A DNA stretch of 44,178 nt from Verrucomicrobiota bacterium (GTDB taxonomy: Bacteria > Verrucomicrobiota > Verrucomicrobiia > Chthoniobacterales > UBA10450): NCBI GenBank assembly GCA_019244415.1, contig JAFASN010000127.1, positions 1-44,178 on the forward strand. Direction: 5' to 3'. A program made the translations under genes and the position numbers. Numbering within the stretch: the first letter of the stretch is position 1; each line of letters begins with the position of its first letter. Positions 8,104 to 16,371 of the stretch are shown in pieces. The notes below the pieces were generated by a model, which was not told where the DNA came from, did no database searches, and was given only the letters and a program-made list of their open reading frames with translations.

Positions 8104-11100
8104 TCAATGTTCCGGGGACACTGTCAGATCGAGCTTGCCGAGACCCGCTGCTTCAAGCTGCTGATTCAACGTTGGCAATTCGTGCGCGGTGAATTGCTGC
8201 CAGTGGCGAACGACATCCGGCAAAGTACGCACGAAATTCTCGACGCCGCTTTTCACAATTGGTCGCGGCGCTGCGTCGGCCTGTTGCAATTGGCCGAAGA
8301 GATTTTCGAGTTTGGCAAGCGCATCGAACGTGAGCGGCGCGAACGGGCGGGGATTCGGCGGCGCGAATTGCGCGAGCGATTTGCGGAAATTATCGAGCTG
8401 CTGCGTGAGCGCGGCGTTCCCAGCTTCGCGGTCTTTCAATTTCCCGAGCTGCTCGTTGATGCTGTCGAATTCGCGCCCGATTTTCTGCAACTGCGGCCGG
8501 GCGTCGTAGAGCTGCTTCGATAACGTGAATTGCTCCCCGAGATCCGCATTCGAGGCAGTGACGCGCGGGTCCATTTTCAACGTGAGCGGCTGCGTTGTTG
8601 TTTTCCCGTTCACCGTAAGCGCGACGGTGTAATTGCGCGGGACCGCCCACGGGCCGGTCGGCTCGGGCGGAGTATTGTGCACGACCGCGCTCATCGGGAA
8701 TTCCGGCTGGACGCCGGCGATGGGCTGCCAATGCATGTCCCACAGGAACCGGTGCAGCCCACGCGCGGCCGAAAGCGCTTCCGGCGGCCGAATCCAGTAC
8801 GGGGGCGCCCTGAGTTTTTTCTCGTCAATCCGCGGCGGCGGATCGTTGCTCGCGTAACGCCTGACGAGTTCGCCTTTGTCGTCCTTGATTTCGAGCGTCA
8901 CCACGCCGGATGCATCGTTTGGCAGCCAATAATCAATCATCGCGCCGTCCGGCGGATTCTCGCCCTCGGGTTCATCCGGCGGCAACGGCGTGTCCGTGTT
9001 CATGCTCCAGCGGACGCGCAACGCGGTTTGCGGCTTGAACAACGTCGCGCCGTTCATCTCGGCGGCGAGCTGACGCAGCGGCGTGATGTTATCGAGAATC
9101 CAGAAACCGCGTCCATGCGTCGCGACGCACAAATCGTCGTCTTTAATAATGAGATCGCGCACGGATGTCGCCGGCATGTTCATCCGCAGCGAGCGCCAGT
9201 TCTCGCCGTCGTCGAACGACACGTAAACGCCGCGTTCCGTTCCCGCGAACAGCAAGCCGCGCCGCTGCGTGTCTTCACGCACTGCGTTCACCGTTTCGCC
9301 GTCGGGAATGCCGCGCACGATTTCCTGCCAGTTTTTGCCGCCATCGCGCGTTCGGAAGATGTGCGGCCGCACGTCATCGAGCCGCAACGTATTCACCGCA
9401 GCGTATGCCGTGTTCGCATCGAAGTGGCTCGCGTCGATGATCGAAATCTTCTGCCACGCGGTGACCTGCGGCGGCGTGATGTCGCTCCACGTTTTCCCGC
9501 CATCGCTCGTGATCTGGATCAATCCATCATCTGTGCCAATCCAGATGCGTTTCACATCAAACGGCGAAGGCGCCACGGTGTAAATCACACCACGCTGCTT
9601 CACCGGCGCTGGCGCGCTCGGGCTGTCGCCGCTCGTACCTTTCGGCGCCGATGCGGCGCCAGGTTTTCCCTGCCGATCCGCTGAATCGCCGGGCTGTCGT
9701 TTCGCTTCCGTCTGCGTTAGTTGCTCGCGGTACTTCCCGATGCTCGCCGGCAGCTCGTAAGTTCTCCTCGTCAGGTCAGGACTGATGGGCGTCCATGTCT
9801 CGCCGCGATCGCGCGTTTGCCACAACGTGTTTCCCGCGAAAAACAACAGGTGCGGATCAATCGGAGAAAAGACGATCGGCTCCGTGCGAATCGTGCGGAA
9901 TTCCGGTGTGCGCAGCGCGACGGGCAAAATCGTTTCCGCCTGGCCCGTGCGCCAATCGAATCGGGTCAATTTTCCGCCGTACACAATGTTCGGATCGAGG
10001 GGATCCGCGACGACGTAGCCGTACTCCTCCGCCGCGACAGGGTGCCAGTCGCGGAACGTGATCGCGCCGTCGTTCCCGCGGCTGCGGATGCCGACCGAGC
10101 CGCTCTCCTGTTGCCCGCTGTAAAGCCGATACGGGAACGCGTTGTCCCCGGACACATGATACAACTGCGCTGTCGATTGGTTATACCACGAACTCCATGT
10201 GCGCCCGCCGTTCACCGTCACTATTGCGCCCTGGTCACTGCCGAGCAGGATAATGTTGGGATCGTCGGGATTGATCCAGACGTTCTGGTAATCGTCGCCG
10301 CCGGGCGCGCCGCGCCAGCCCGTCCACGTTTTGCCACCGTCTGTCGATTTGTAACAAACAACGGTCGCCGAATAAACGATATCGGGGTTTTTCGGATCAA
10401 TTCGCACGACAGGTAAATCGCCGCCGCCGATCCCCGCCGCCGGCCGCGGATCATCGGTGATTTTCCGCCACGTTTCGCCCGCATCGTCGGAACGAAAAAT
10501 GCCCGATTTTTTCATGTCGCGAACCGCGGCCACCAGTGTGCGCGGCGCGCTCGGCGCAATCGCGAGATTTGCCTGCACGATGTCGCCCGGCAATCCGCCG
10601 CGCAATTGCGTCCACGTTTTTCCGCCGTCAATTGACTTGAAAATGCCGCCGCCCGGCCCGTTCCAAACCGAATTTTCCCACGGACCTTCGCGCGATTCCC
10701 AGAGCGACGCGTACACAATCTGCGGATTCGCCGGATCGATCAGCACGTCCGAGCCGCCGACGTTCTCGTCGTTCCCGAGCACTTTCTCGAACGTCTTGCC
10801 GCCATCGAGCGAACGGTAAATTCCGCGCTCGAGATTCGGTCCGTACGGATGGCCTGCGACGGCAACGAACAAGCGGTTTGCGTCGTGCGGATCGACCGCG
10901 ATTTGCGCGATCTGCTGACCATCGCGCAAACCGAGGGGCGTCCAGGTTTTGCCTGCATCGATCGATTTGTAAACGCCGTCGCCGATCGACAAATCGGGCC
11001 GATGCAATCCTTCGCCGCTGCCGACGTAAACGACGTTTGGATCGGAGATCGCGACCGCAATCGCGCCGATCGATGCTGTCGGTTGATCATCGAAAATCGG

Positions 11101-11322
11101 GGTCCACGTCCGGCCGAAATCGTCACTCTTGAACACGCCGCCGTTCACCGCCGCCATGTAAAAGACGTTCGGCTGCGATGGCACACCGCACACCGCGCGC
11201 GTCCGCCCGCCGCGATACGGCCCGATGTTCCGCCAGCGCAACGCGGTACTGAAATCGACATCGGTTTGCGCGAACGTTGTCGCCGCAAACAGAACCGAAA
11301 TCAGCAGCAATCGCATGCGCAT
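8104..11322 (-). CDS. Large secreted Asp-box (BNR/VPS10-sortilin-like) beta-propeller protein
   Basis: About 1,072 residues from ATG 11322 (MRMRLLLISVLFAATTFAQ, a clear signal peptide); a later ATG at 11316 is also possible. The body carries some eleven Asp-box repeats of the S/T-x-D-x-G-x-T-W type, such as SDDFGRTW, SIDAGKTW, SLDGGKTF, SDDAGETW, STDGGKTW, TRDRGETW and TSDGGKTW, which build one or two seven-bladed-type propellers. A Pro/Ser/Gly-rich linker interrupts them near the middle (around 9600-9700). The last 300 residues or so are non-propeller, with a helical C-terminus. The family is widespread in Acidobacteria, Bacteroidetes and Verrucomicrobia and is often labelled 'glycosyl hydrolase', but no sialidase catalytic set was identified, so enzymatic function is unproven. 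Confidence 0.88.
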   Translation of the reverse strand: MRMRLLLISVLFAATTFAQTDVDFSTALRWRNIGPYRGGRTRAVCGVPSQPNVFYMAAVNGGVFKSDDFGRTWTPIFDDQPTASIGAIAVAISDPNVVYVGSGEGLHRPDLSIGDGVYKSIDAGKTWTPLGLRDGQQIAQIAVDPHDANRLFVAVAGHPYGPNLERGIYRSLDGGKTFEKVLGNDENVGGSDVLIDPANPQIVYASLWESREGPWENSVWNGPGGGIFKSIDGGKTWTQLRGGLPGDIVQANLAIAPSAPRTLVAAVRDMKKSGIFRSDDAGETWRKITDDPRPAAGIGGGDLPVVRIDPKNPDIVYSATVVCYKSTDGGKTWTGWRGAPGGDDYQNVWINPDDPNIILLGSDQGAIVTVNGGRTWSSWYNQSTAQLYHVSGDNAFPYRLYSGQQESGSVGIRSRGNDGAITFRDWHPVAAEEYGYVVADPLDPNIVYGGKLTRFDWRTGQAETILPVALRTPEFRTIRTEPIVFSPIDPHLLFFAGNTLWQTRDRGETWTPISPDLTRRTYELPASIGKYREQLTQTEAKRQPGDSADRQGKPGAASAPKGTSGDSPSAPAPVKQRGVIYTVAPSPFDVKRIWIGTDDGLIQITSDGGKTWSDITPPQVTAWQKISIIDASHFDANTAYAAVNTLRLDDVRPHIFRTRDGGKNWQEIVRGIPDGETVNAVREDTQRRGLLFAGTERGVYVSFDDGENWRSLRMNMPATSVRDLIIKDDDLCVATHGRGFWILDNITPLRQLAAEMNGATLFKPQTALRVRWSMNTDTPLPPDEPEGENPPDGAMIDYWLPNDASGVVTLEIKDDKGELVRRYASNDPPPRIDEKKLRAPPYWIRPPEALSAARGLHRFLWDMHWQPIAGVQPEFPMSAVVHNTPPEPTGPWAVPRNYTVALTVNGKTTTQPLTLKMDPRVTASNADLGEQFTLSKQLYDARPQLQKIGREFDSINEQLGKLKDREAGNAALTQQLDNFRKSLAQFAPPNPRPFAPLTFDALAKLENLFGQLQQADAAPRPIVKSGVENFVRTLPDVVRHWQQFTAHELPTLNQQLEAAGLGKLDLTVSPEH

Positions 11323-11544
11323 CACATCGTTCAGACCGGCAGATGACTCACTCGCAAAAACTTGAGGCGACGGCAATCCATGTCGCGCGTCAGGGGGTTT
11401 TCACGTACTCTCAACGATATCGCGCGTACGTTTTTATGGCAACGATGGGCGCAGTGAACTGCGCTACTTCGCGAGCAACGATTCCGCCGGATAGGGCCGC
11501 GCCGTTCTTCACCACGATGGTGAATGCCGGATGGGTGGGTTGAT

Positions 11545-11570
11545 GTCATCGAGCGGAGTCGAGGGACTGG
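11545..11570 (+). repeat. Half copy of GTCATTC-type palindromic repeat
   Basis: The sequence GTCATCGAGCGGAGTCGAGG resembles the left arm of the full repeats at 18594 and 19776. No right arm follows, so this is a degenerate or solo half-element. Confidence 0.45.
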
Positions 11571-11622
11571 TCGGTAGTCGCTGTGCGCGCAAGCAAATCG
11601 GCATCTTCTTTCGATGTCTGGC

Positions 11623-11648
11623 ATTATAGCTGCTATTGAAATTATAAT
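11623..11648 (+). promoter_or_regulatory. AT-rich inverted repeat abutting the pilC start codon
   Basis: ATTATA (11623-11628) and TATAAT (11643-11648) are inverted copies separated by 14 bases, and the second ends directly at the pilC ATG. No Shine-Dalgarno sequence fits between. It could be a -10 element of a leaderless or near-leaderless transcript, or an operator. Function is inference. Confidence 0.35.
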
Positions 11649-12875
11649 ATGACAAGCTTCTCCTACCAAGCGCGTGACACCGCCGGCCGCATTGTCTCCG
11701 GCGTCCAGGACGCCCTGAACGAAGACAATGCGGTAACCAGCCTCATGAGCCGCGGCCTCATGGTGCTCTCCCTGCAGCGCAAGGCCGCGGCGACTCGCAC
11801 CCGGCAGAAGGCCACCAAGGTCAAAGAAACCGATCTGGTACTTTTCACCCGCCAACTCGCCACCATGATCGAGGCCGGCATTTCGCTCGTCCAGGGGCTC
11901 ACCGCCCTTTACGAGCAGGCCGATCCGAAAAAGCAGCGCGCGCTGCGCTCCGTCATCACCGACATCACTACGCGAGTACAAGGCGGCGAAACGTTCAACG
12001 ACTCGTTGCGCAAACATCCGCGCGTGTTCAATCGCCTTTACGTCAGCATGGTTAAAGCAGGTGAGCACGGCGGCTTGCTCGCCGAAATCCTCGACCGCCT
12101 GGCGGGATTTCTCGAAGCGACCGCGCGACTCCGCAAAAAGGTCAAGTCGGCCATGACCTACCCGGTCATCGTCGTTTGCATCGCGTTTTCGATCACCACC
12201 TTTCTCATTGTGCGCGTGGTGCCGATCTTCGGCGAAATCTTTGCCGACTTCGGCGCGCAACTTCCCGCGCCCACGCAGTTCCTGATCGACCTGAGCAACT
12301 TCGTGCGCGGCAACTGGTACTGGCTGCTCGGCATGATGGCGGGTACGATCTTTGGTGTCCGGGCGTTCTTGCGCTCGAGCAAGGGCAAACAGCTTTGGGA
12401 CAAGTGGAAACTCAAGCTCCCCGTGTTCGGCCCGCTCGTGCACAAGATCGCCATGTCGCGTTTCGCTCGCACGTTCGCGCAGCTCATCCGCAGCGGCGTA
12501 CCAATCCTTGAAGTACTCGATATCGTCGGCGGCTCATCCGGCAATCACGTCGTCGAGACGAGCCTGAAAGGCGTCGCCACGGACGTGGAAAAAGGCGACA
12601 ATCTTTCCGTCTCACTCTCGCGCAAATCGATCTTTCCTCCCATGCTTCTGCGCATGGTGGCGGCGGGCGAAGCCACCGGCAAAATCGACACCATGCTGGA
12701 AAAAATGGCGGACTTTTGGGACGAAGAAATCGAAGCGTTGCTCGACGCGCTCACCTCGTTGATCGAGCCGATGCTGATCGTCTTCCTCGGTGTGATCGTC
12801 GGCGGCATCGTAATCGCGATGTTCCTCCCGATCTTCAAGCTCAACGAAGTGGTGTCGCAGAACAAAGCGAGTTGA
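11649..12875 (+). CDS. pilC: Type IV pilus / type II secretion inner-membrane platform protein (PilC/GspF family)
   Basis: This 408-residue protein has the full family length. GspF/PilC proteins form the inner-membrane platform that couples the assembly ATPase to the pilus or pseudopilus. It begins FSYQARDTAGRIVSG (typical N-terminus) and carries two tandem T2SSF domains: FTRQLATMIEAGISLVQGL...RVQGGETFNDSL...MVKAGEHGGLL near residues 70-150, and FARTFAQLIRSGVPILEVLDIV...MVAAGEATGKIDTML near 275-355. Three membrane segments are visible (about 168-190, 215-235 and 375-400). No pilB, pilT, pilM or pilin gene is next to it, so its partners must lie elsewhere. A strong terminator follows 51 bases downstream, so it appears to be a single-gene transcript. 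Confidence 0.93.
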   Translation: MTSFSYQARDTAGRIVSGVQDALNEDNAVTSLMSRGLMVLSLQRKAAATRTRQKATKVKETDLVLFTRQLATMIEAGISLVQGLTALYEQADPKKQRALRSVITDITTRVQGGETFNDSLRKHPRVFNRLYVSMVKAGEHGGLLAEILDRLAGFLEATARLRKKVKSAMTYPVIVVCIAFSITTFLIVRVVPIFGEIFADFGAQLPAPTQFLIDLSNFVRGNWYWLLGMMAGTIFGVRAFLRSSKGKQLWDKWKLKLPVFGPLVHKIAMSRFARTFAQLIRSGVPILEVLDIVGGSSGNHVVETSLKGVATDVEKGDNLSVSLSRKSIFPPMLLRMVAAGEATGKIDTMLEKMADFWDEEIEALLDALTSLIEPMLIVFLGVIVGGIVIAMFLPIFKLNEVVSQNKAS

Positions 12876-12926
12876 TGGTTGTGTCACAGAGCAAGAGCTA
12901 GGAGAAGCTGCTCAAGACAGGGGAGG

Positions 12927-12962
12927 GGCGGATCGCGAGTGCGGTCCGCCTCTTTCCGTTTT
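12927..12962 (+). terminator. Rho-independent terminator after pilC
   Basis: Stem GGCGGATCGC / GCGGTCCGCC (one U-G pair) with the four-base loop GAGT, followed by the T-rich tract TCTTTCCGTTTT. It sits between pilC and the convergent lhr gene. Confidence 0.8.
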
Positions 12963-12965
12963 AAG

Positions 12966-13045
12966 CTCGTGCTCCTACTCGTGATCGTGCTCGTGCTCGG
13001 AAGAATCGATTACGAGCACGAGCAAAAGTACGAGCACGGCACGAG
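12966..13045 (+). repeat. CTCGTGCTC-rich palindromic repeat, copy 1
   Basis: An 80-base element made of interleaved CTCGTGCTC and GAGCACGAG motifs that can fold back on itself around GAATCGATTAC. It shares CTCGTGCTCCTACTCGTG and AATCGATTACGAGCACGA with copy 2 at 17584-17638, which is in the opposite orientation and lacks about 20 internal bases. It lies just past the pilC terminator and touches the end of lhr. Confidence 0.75.
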
Positions 13046-13047
13046 TT

Positions 13048-15645
13048 TCACTTCTCGTTAGCTCCGGCCACCTGCTCTACCCGCGCGTAGAGCTCGTGAT
13101 ATATCCGTTCCACTGCGACCGACGGATCTTCGAGCATCATCGTTTCCTTGATCTTGCTCGCGTAGATCGGAAACGAAAATGGCGAGACGGTCTCCAGCTC
13201 GCGTAATTGCCATTTGTAGTCCTGCACGCGCTCAAGGAATGCGTTCGCTTCTTCCGCATCAAGAAACGTGTGCGTCGCCTGCCGGTAGGCTTCCTCCAGC
13301 AGCGGATGATCCGGCTCATGCTGCTCGAGTACGCGGAAAATAACTTCCGCGCTCCAGTTGAGCTGCTTGCGCTGGCGTTGCCGGCCGGGAAAATTCCGCG
13401 GCACCATCAATCCGGTTTGCGCCACGCCGCGGAATTGCCATTTCACAAGTTCCGATCCGCGCAGCGCCGCGCGCAAGTCTTCCTCCGCCCCTTCCCGCTC
13501 AAAGCAAAGCCGCCAATCTTCCAGCGTCAGCTCCTGGAAATGACGGAGCGTGAGCAGAAAACCGTAATCGTCGATCGTGACGAGCGCATTTCCGCCGCTC
13601 CGATTCTTCACTCGCCACGCGACGATGCGCGAGAGCGCATCATTTGCGCTACGGCCAATAAGCGCATGAAAAAAGTAATGCGAGTACTCATCGTCGCGGT
13701 ACAGCTCGATCAACATCTTCTCCCCGTGCGGAATATCGGAGACCGCCAATTGCGCGCGGAACTGCTCCGTTATCGCCTGCGCGTTAGCTAACGAGATCCC
13801 GTACGCCTCGACCAGCCAGTCCGTCGCGGACGTACTATCGCCTTCGAGACGCCGCGCCAGGTTCGCGCGCAAGTCGCGCACGGCGCGCGCGAGGCCTGAC
13901 GTCAATGGCATTTTCGCCGCGTTCCAGCGCGGAATCGTCGGTAAGTGGCCGTCCGCGCGTTCAACGAACGCCTCCTGCACGCCGGTATCAATCAGCCGCA
14001 GTACCCGTCCGCCGAGCACAAAAAGATCACCGATGTTCAGGCTCTTAATGAATGTTTCCTCGACCGAGCCGATCCGCCGATGCCGCAATAGTACATCGAC
14101 AAAACCTTCCGAAACGATGGTGCCGATGTTGATGAGGAATTCGCGCGCGACGCGTGGATGCGCAAGCGACACCACGCCGGCATCATCAACGATGACTTTG
14201 CCGAAAATCCCGCCGTACTGTTGCGCAAGCGATTCACCACCGCCTTCAAGGTACTTGAGGATGCGGTCGAACTCGGCCCGGGTGAGCTCACGAAACGGCA
14301 GCGCCCGCGTGATCAGATCATAGATCTCGTGAGCTGGCGCCGGCTGCCGCGCCACTATTCCGACGATGTGCTGCGCGACAACGTCGTACGGTTTGTCCTG
14401 TACTTTGATCGGGTCGAGTGCCCGCTCGCGCACCAACTTTGCCGTCACTATCGCTTCGGCAAGATCATTAATGTTGGTCGCGGCGAGAACGCCATGGCTG
14501 CTTTTGTTGATCGAATGTCCCGACCGGCCGATGCGCTGGATGGCGCGTGAGACGCCTTTTGGCGTCGCCACCATGACGACGAGATCGACCGCGCCGATGT
14601 CTATGCCGAGCTCGAGGCTGGTCGAACAAACGACCGCGCGCAGTTCGCCATTCTTCAGCCGGTCCTCGACTTCGAGCCGCACGCTTCGATCGAGCGACGC
14701 ATGATGCGTCTCGATTTGTTCAGCTAGCTCCGGCAGCAACTCGCGCAATCGCAGTCCGATCTGCTCGGCTGCCGAGCGTACATTGCAGAAGACGATGACG
14801 GAGTGGTGTGAACGAATGAGCTGCGACAGCTCATGGTAAAGTCGGACTCCGGTGAAGCCGGACGGCGGATAAGGATTGCGCCGAATGGGCGAAAATACTT
14901 CGACAATTTGTTCTTTCTCGAGCCGAGCTTCGGCAATGCGGCACGGGCGATCGTCTCCAACGAGAAAACACGCGAGTAAATCGAGAGGCGCCGCGGTTGC
15001 CGATAATCCGATCCGGCAAATGGCAGGGGACGACCCTTGGGCGCGCCGCGGGCCGCCCAGCGCTCCGTCCCTACCAATTTGCTCCAGGCGTTCTAACGAA
15101 ATACTCAAATCAGCGCCGCGCTTGTTGCCCGCGAAAGAATGAAGCTCGTCCACGATGACGAAATGCACATTCGAGAGGGGGCGCGCAAACGTTTCCTGCG
15201 CCAACAGCACCGCCAGACTCTCGGGCGTGGTCACGAGAAACTGCGCTGGCTTGTCGCGAAACTTTACCCGCTCGTTTGCCGGTGTGTCGCCGGTGCGAAG
15301 GTGCACACGCAATTCCTTTTCCAGACCCATTCCGGCGATCGGCGCACGCAGATTTTTCTCGATGTCGTAAGCGAGCGCGCGCAGCGGCGAAACGTAAATG
15401 CAGCGCACGCCGGCAACGGAGCCGTGTTCATCAAGCTCATGGATGAGCGCGTCGAAAACGCCAAGGAATCCCGCGAGCGTTTTGCCACTGCCCGTGGGCG
15501 ACGTGAGCAGAATTGAGTCGCGCTCCAGCACGGCGGGGATGCAGAGTTGCTGCGCGTGAGTGAAGTCGGCGTAGTTGCGGAAAAACCAATCGCGCAGACG
15601 CGGGTGCAGACGATCACGCAGCGGCGTTTCTCGTCGCGTTTCCAT
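13048..15645 (-). CDS. lhr: Lhr-type DEAD/H-box ATP-dependent helicase
   Basis: About 865 residues, matching the Lhr-core length. These superfamily 2 helicases unwind DNA or DNA-RNA hybrids and are linked to repair. Motifs run in order: QLCIPAVLERDSILLTSPTGSGKT (Q-motif and Walker A), YVSPLRALAYDI (Ia), TTPESL, VDELHSFAGNKRG (DEAH-like II), GLSATAAP (III), then the second RecA lobe with VVCSTSLELGIDIGAVD and QRIGRSGHSI (VI). A long C-terminal Lhr-specific winged-helix/WYL-like region follows. ATG 15645 was chosen because AGAAGG lies a few bases upstream; a TTG at 15657 would add four residues. The gene is divergent from the CPBP protease with 35 bases between starts. Confidence 0.92.
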   Translation of the reverse strand: METRRETPLRDRLHPRLRDWFFRNYADFTHAQQLCIPAVLERDSILLTSPTGSGKTLAGFLGVFDALIHELDEHGSVAGVRCIYVSPLRALAYDIEKNLRAPIAGMGLEKELRVHLRTGDTPANERVKFRDKPAQFLVTTPESLAVLLAQETFARPLSNVHFVIVDELHSFAGNKRGADLSISLERLEQIGRDGALGGPRRAQGSSPAICRIGLSATAAPLDLLACFLVGDDRPCRIAEARLEKEQIVEVFSPIRRNPYPPSGFTGVRLYHELSQLIRSHHSVIVFCNVRSAAEQIGLRLRELLPELAEQIETHHASLDRSVRLEVEDRLKNGELRAVVCSTSLELGIDIGAVDLVVMVATPKGVSRAIQRIGRSGHSINKSSHGVLAATNINDLAEAIVTAKLVRERALDPIKVQDKPYDVVAQHIVGIVARQPAPAHEIYDLITRALPFRELTRAEFDRILKYLEGGGESLAQQYGGIFGKVIVDDAGVVSLAHPRVAREFLINIGTIVSEGFVDVLLRHRRIGSVEETFIKSLNIGDLFVLGGRVLRLIDTGVQEAFVERADGHLPTIPRWNAAKMPLTSGLARAVRDLRANLARRLEGDSTSATDWLVEAYGISLANAQAITEQFRAQLAVSDIPHGEKMLIELYRDDEYSHYFFHALIGRSANDALSRIVAWRVKNRSGGNALVTIDDYGFLLTLRHFQELTLEDWRLCFEREGAEEDLRAALRGSELVKWQFRGVAQTGLMVPRNFPGRQRQRKQLNWSAEVIFRVLEQHEPDHPLLEEAYRQATHTFLDAEEANAFLERVQDYKWQLRELETVSPFSFPIYASKIKETMMLEDPSVAVERIYHELYARVEQVAGANEK

Positions 15646-15680
15646 TTGCCTTCTCAATCAGCCGATCCCTAGAGTCCAGC

Positions 15681-16352
15681 GTGCAAGATAGCTCCGAACC
15701 CGGCGTCGTGCGCAGGTCGAAATGGCTGCTTACCATTGTCGGACTGTTAATCGCGTTTGTGGTCCCGGAGCTTGGGATCGGCCGGCATTTGTTCCCGCAC
15801 TCGAACATTCCTTCATCGCTCGGACGCGAAATCGTCTGGTGGTGCATCGCGCTCGCGCTTATCGCCTATGTCCTTTTTGTCGAAAAACGCCCGCTGCGCT
15901 CCGTTGGTTTCCGCAAGCCGACATGGAAGACCTTCGTGTTCGGTCTACTGGGTGCGGCCATCGCCATTATGTTGTTCCCGCTCTGCTTCGCGCTCATTTT
16001 TCCGCTGCTGCATTTGCGGCCGAATACAGCCGCGATGAACAGCATACTTCATACTCCCTGGTGGTTTCGGCTGCTTCTCGTCGGGCGCGCTGGATTCGTG
16101 GAAGAACTGCTTTATCGCGCTTATCCGATCGAGCGTCTGCGTGAGCGAACAGGCAGCGCGACTCTCGCGGTGATTGTCTCCATCGCGGCGTTCACCTACG
16201 CGCATCTTGCCTATTGGGGCGCGGCGCATCTGATCATCGTGGGGCTTGGCGCGATCGTGTTCGCACTGCTTTACCTCTGGCGGCGTGACTTTTTCTGCAA
16301 TGTCATCGCCCATTTCGTCTCGGACGCAGCTGGCTTTCTGCTGTCGCCGTAA
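15681..16352 (+). CDS. CPBP-family (CAAX-like) intramembrane metalloprotease
   Basis: This 223-residue polytopic membrane protein starts at GTG 15681. About six hydrophobic segments are visible. The Abi/CPBP signature is intact: motif 1 FVEELLYRAYPIERL (paired glutamates and Arg, near residues 138-152), motif 2 FTYAHLAYWG (His near 174) and motif 3 NVIAHFVSDAAGF (His near 212). These residues bind the catalytic zinc. Family members act in prenyl-protein processing, bacteriocin self-immunity or signalling; nothing nearby indicates a substrate. It converges on rarA with 19 bases between stops. Confidence 0.88.
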   Translation: MQDSSEPGVVRRSKWLLTIVGLLIAFVVPELGIGRHLFPHSNIPSSLGREIVWWCIALALIAYVLFVEKRPLRSVGFRKPTWKTFVFGLLGAAIAIMLFPLCFALIFPLLHLRPNTAAMNSILHTPWWFRLLLVGRAGFVEELLYRAYPIERLRERTGSATLAVIVSIAAFTYAHLAYWGAAHLIIVGLGAIVFALLYLWRRDFFCNVIAHFVSDAAGFLLSP

Positions 16353-16371
16353 GACGCGATTGCCCCGGGCG

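Larger units (their letters stand above)
11323..11648. other. Intergenic region between divergent Asp-box gene and pilC
   Basis: No convincing gene in 326 bases. It should hold divergent promoters for the Asp-box unit (left) and pilC (right). It contains a half copy of the GTCATTC-type repeat at 11545-11570 and an AT-rich inverted repeat next to the pilC start. The 11440-11540 portion carries short open stretches on both strands with no family resemblance. Confidence 0.5.

Noticed and set aside
8530-9684. 384-codon plus-strand frame inside the Asp-box gene, and a similar one at 9721-10416
   Set aside because: Antisense to repeated SxDxGxTW coding, with Arg/His-rich composition and no domain; a mirror of the real gene.
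11331-12443. Long open frame (370 codons) on the minus strand across pilC
   Set aside because: It is antisense to a clear PilC/GspF protein, has low-complexity Arg/Asp-rich composition and no family motif; long shadow frames are expected at this GC.
12966-13045. Possible CRISPR array from repeated CTCGTGCTC/GAGCACGAG units
   Set aside because: Units are palindromic and irregularly spaced, with no uniform spacers and no cas genes in the window.
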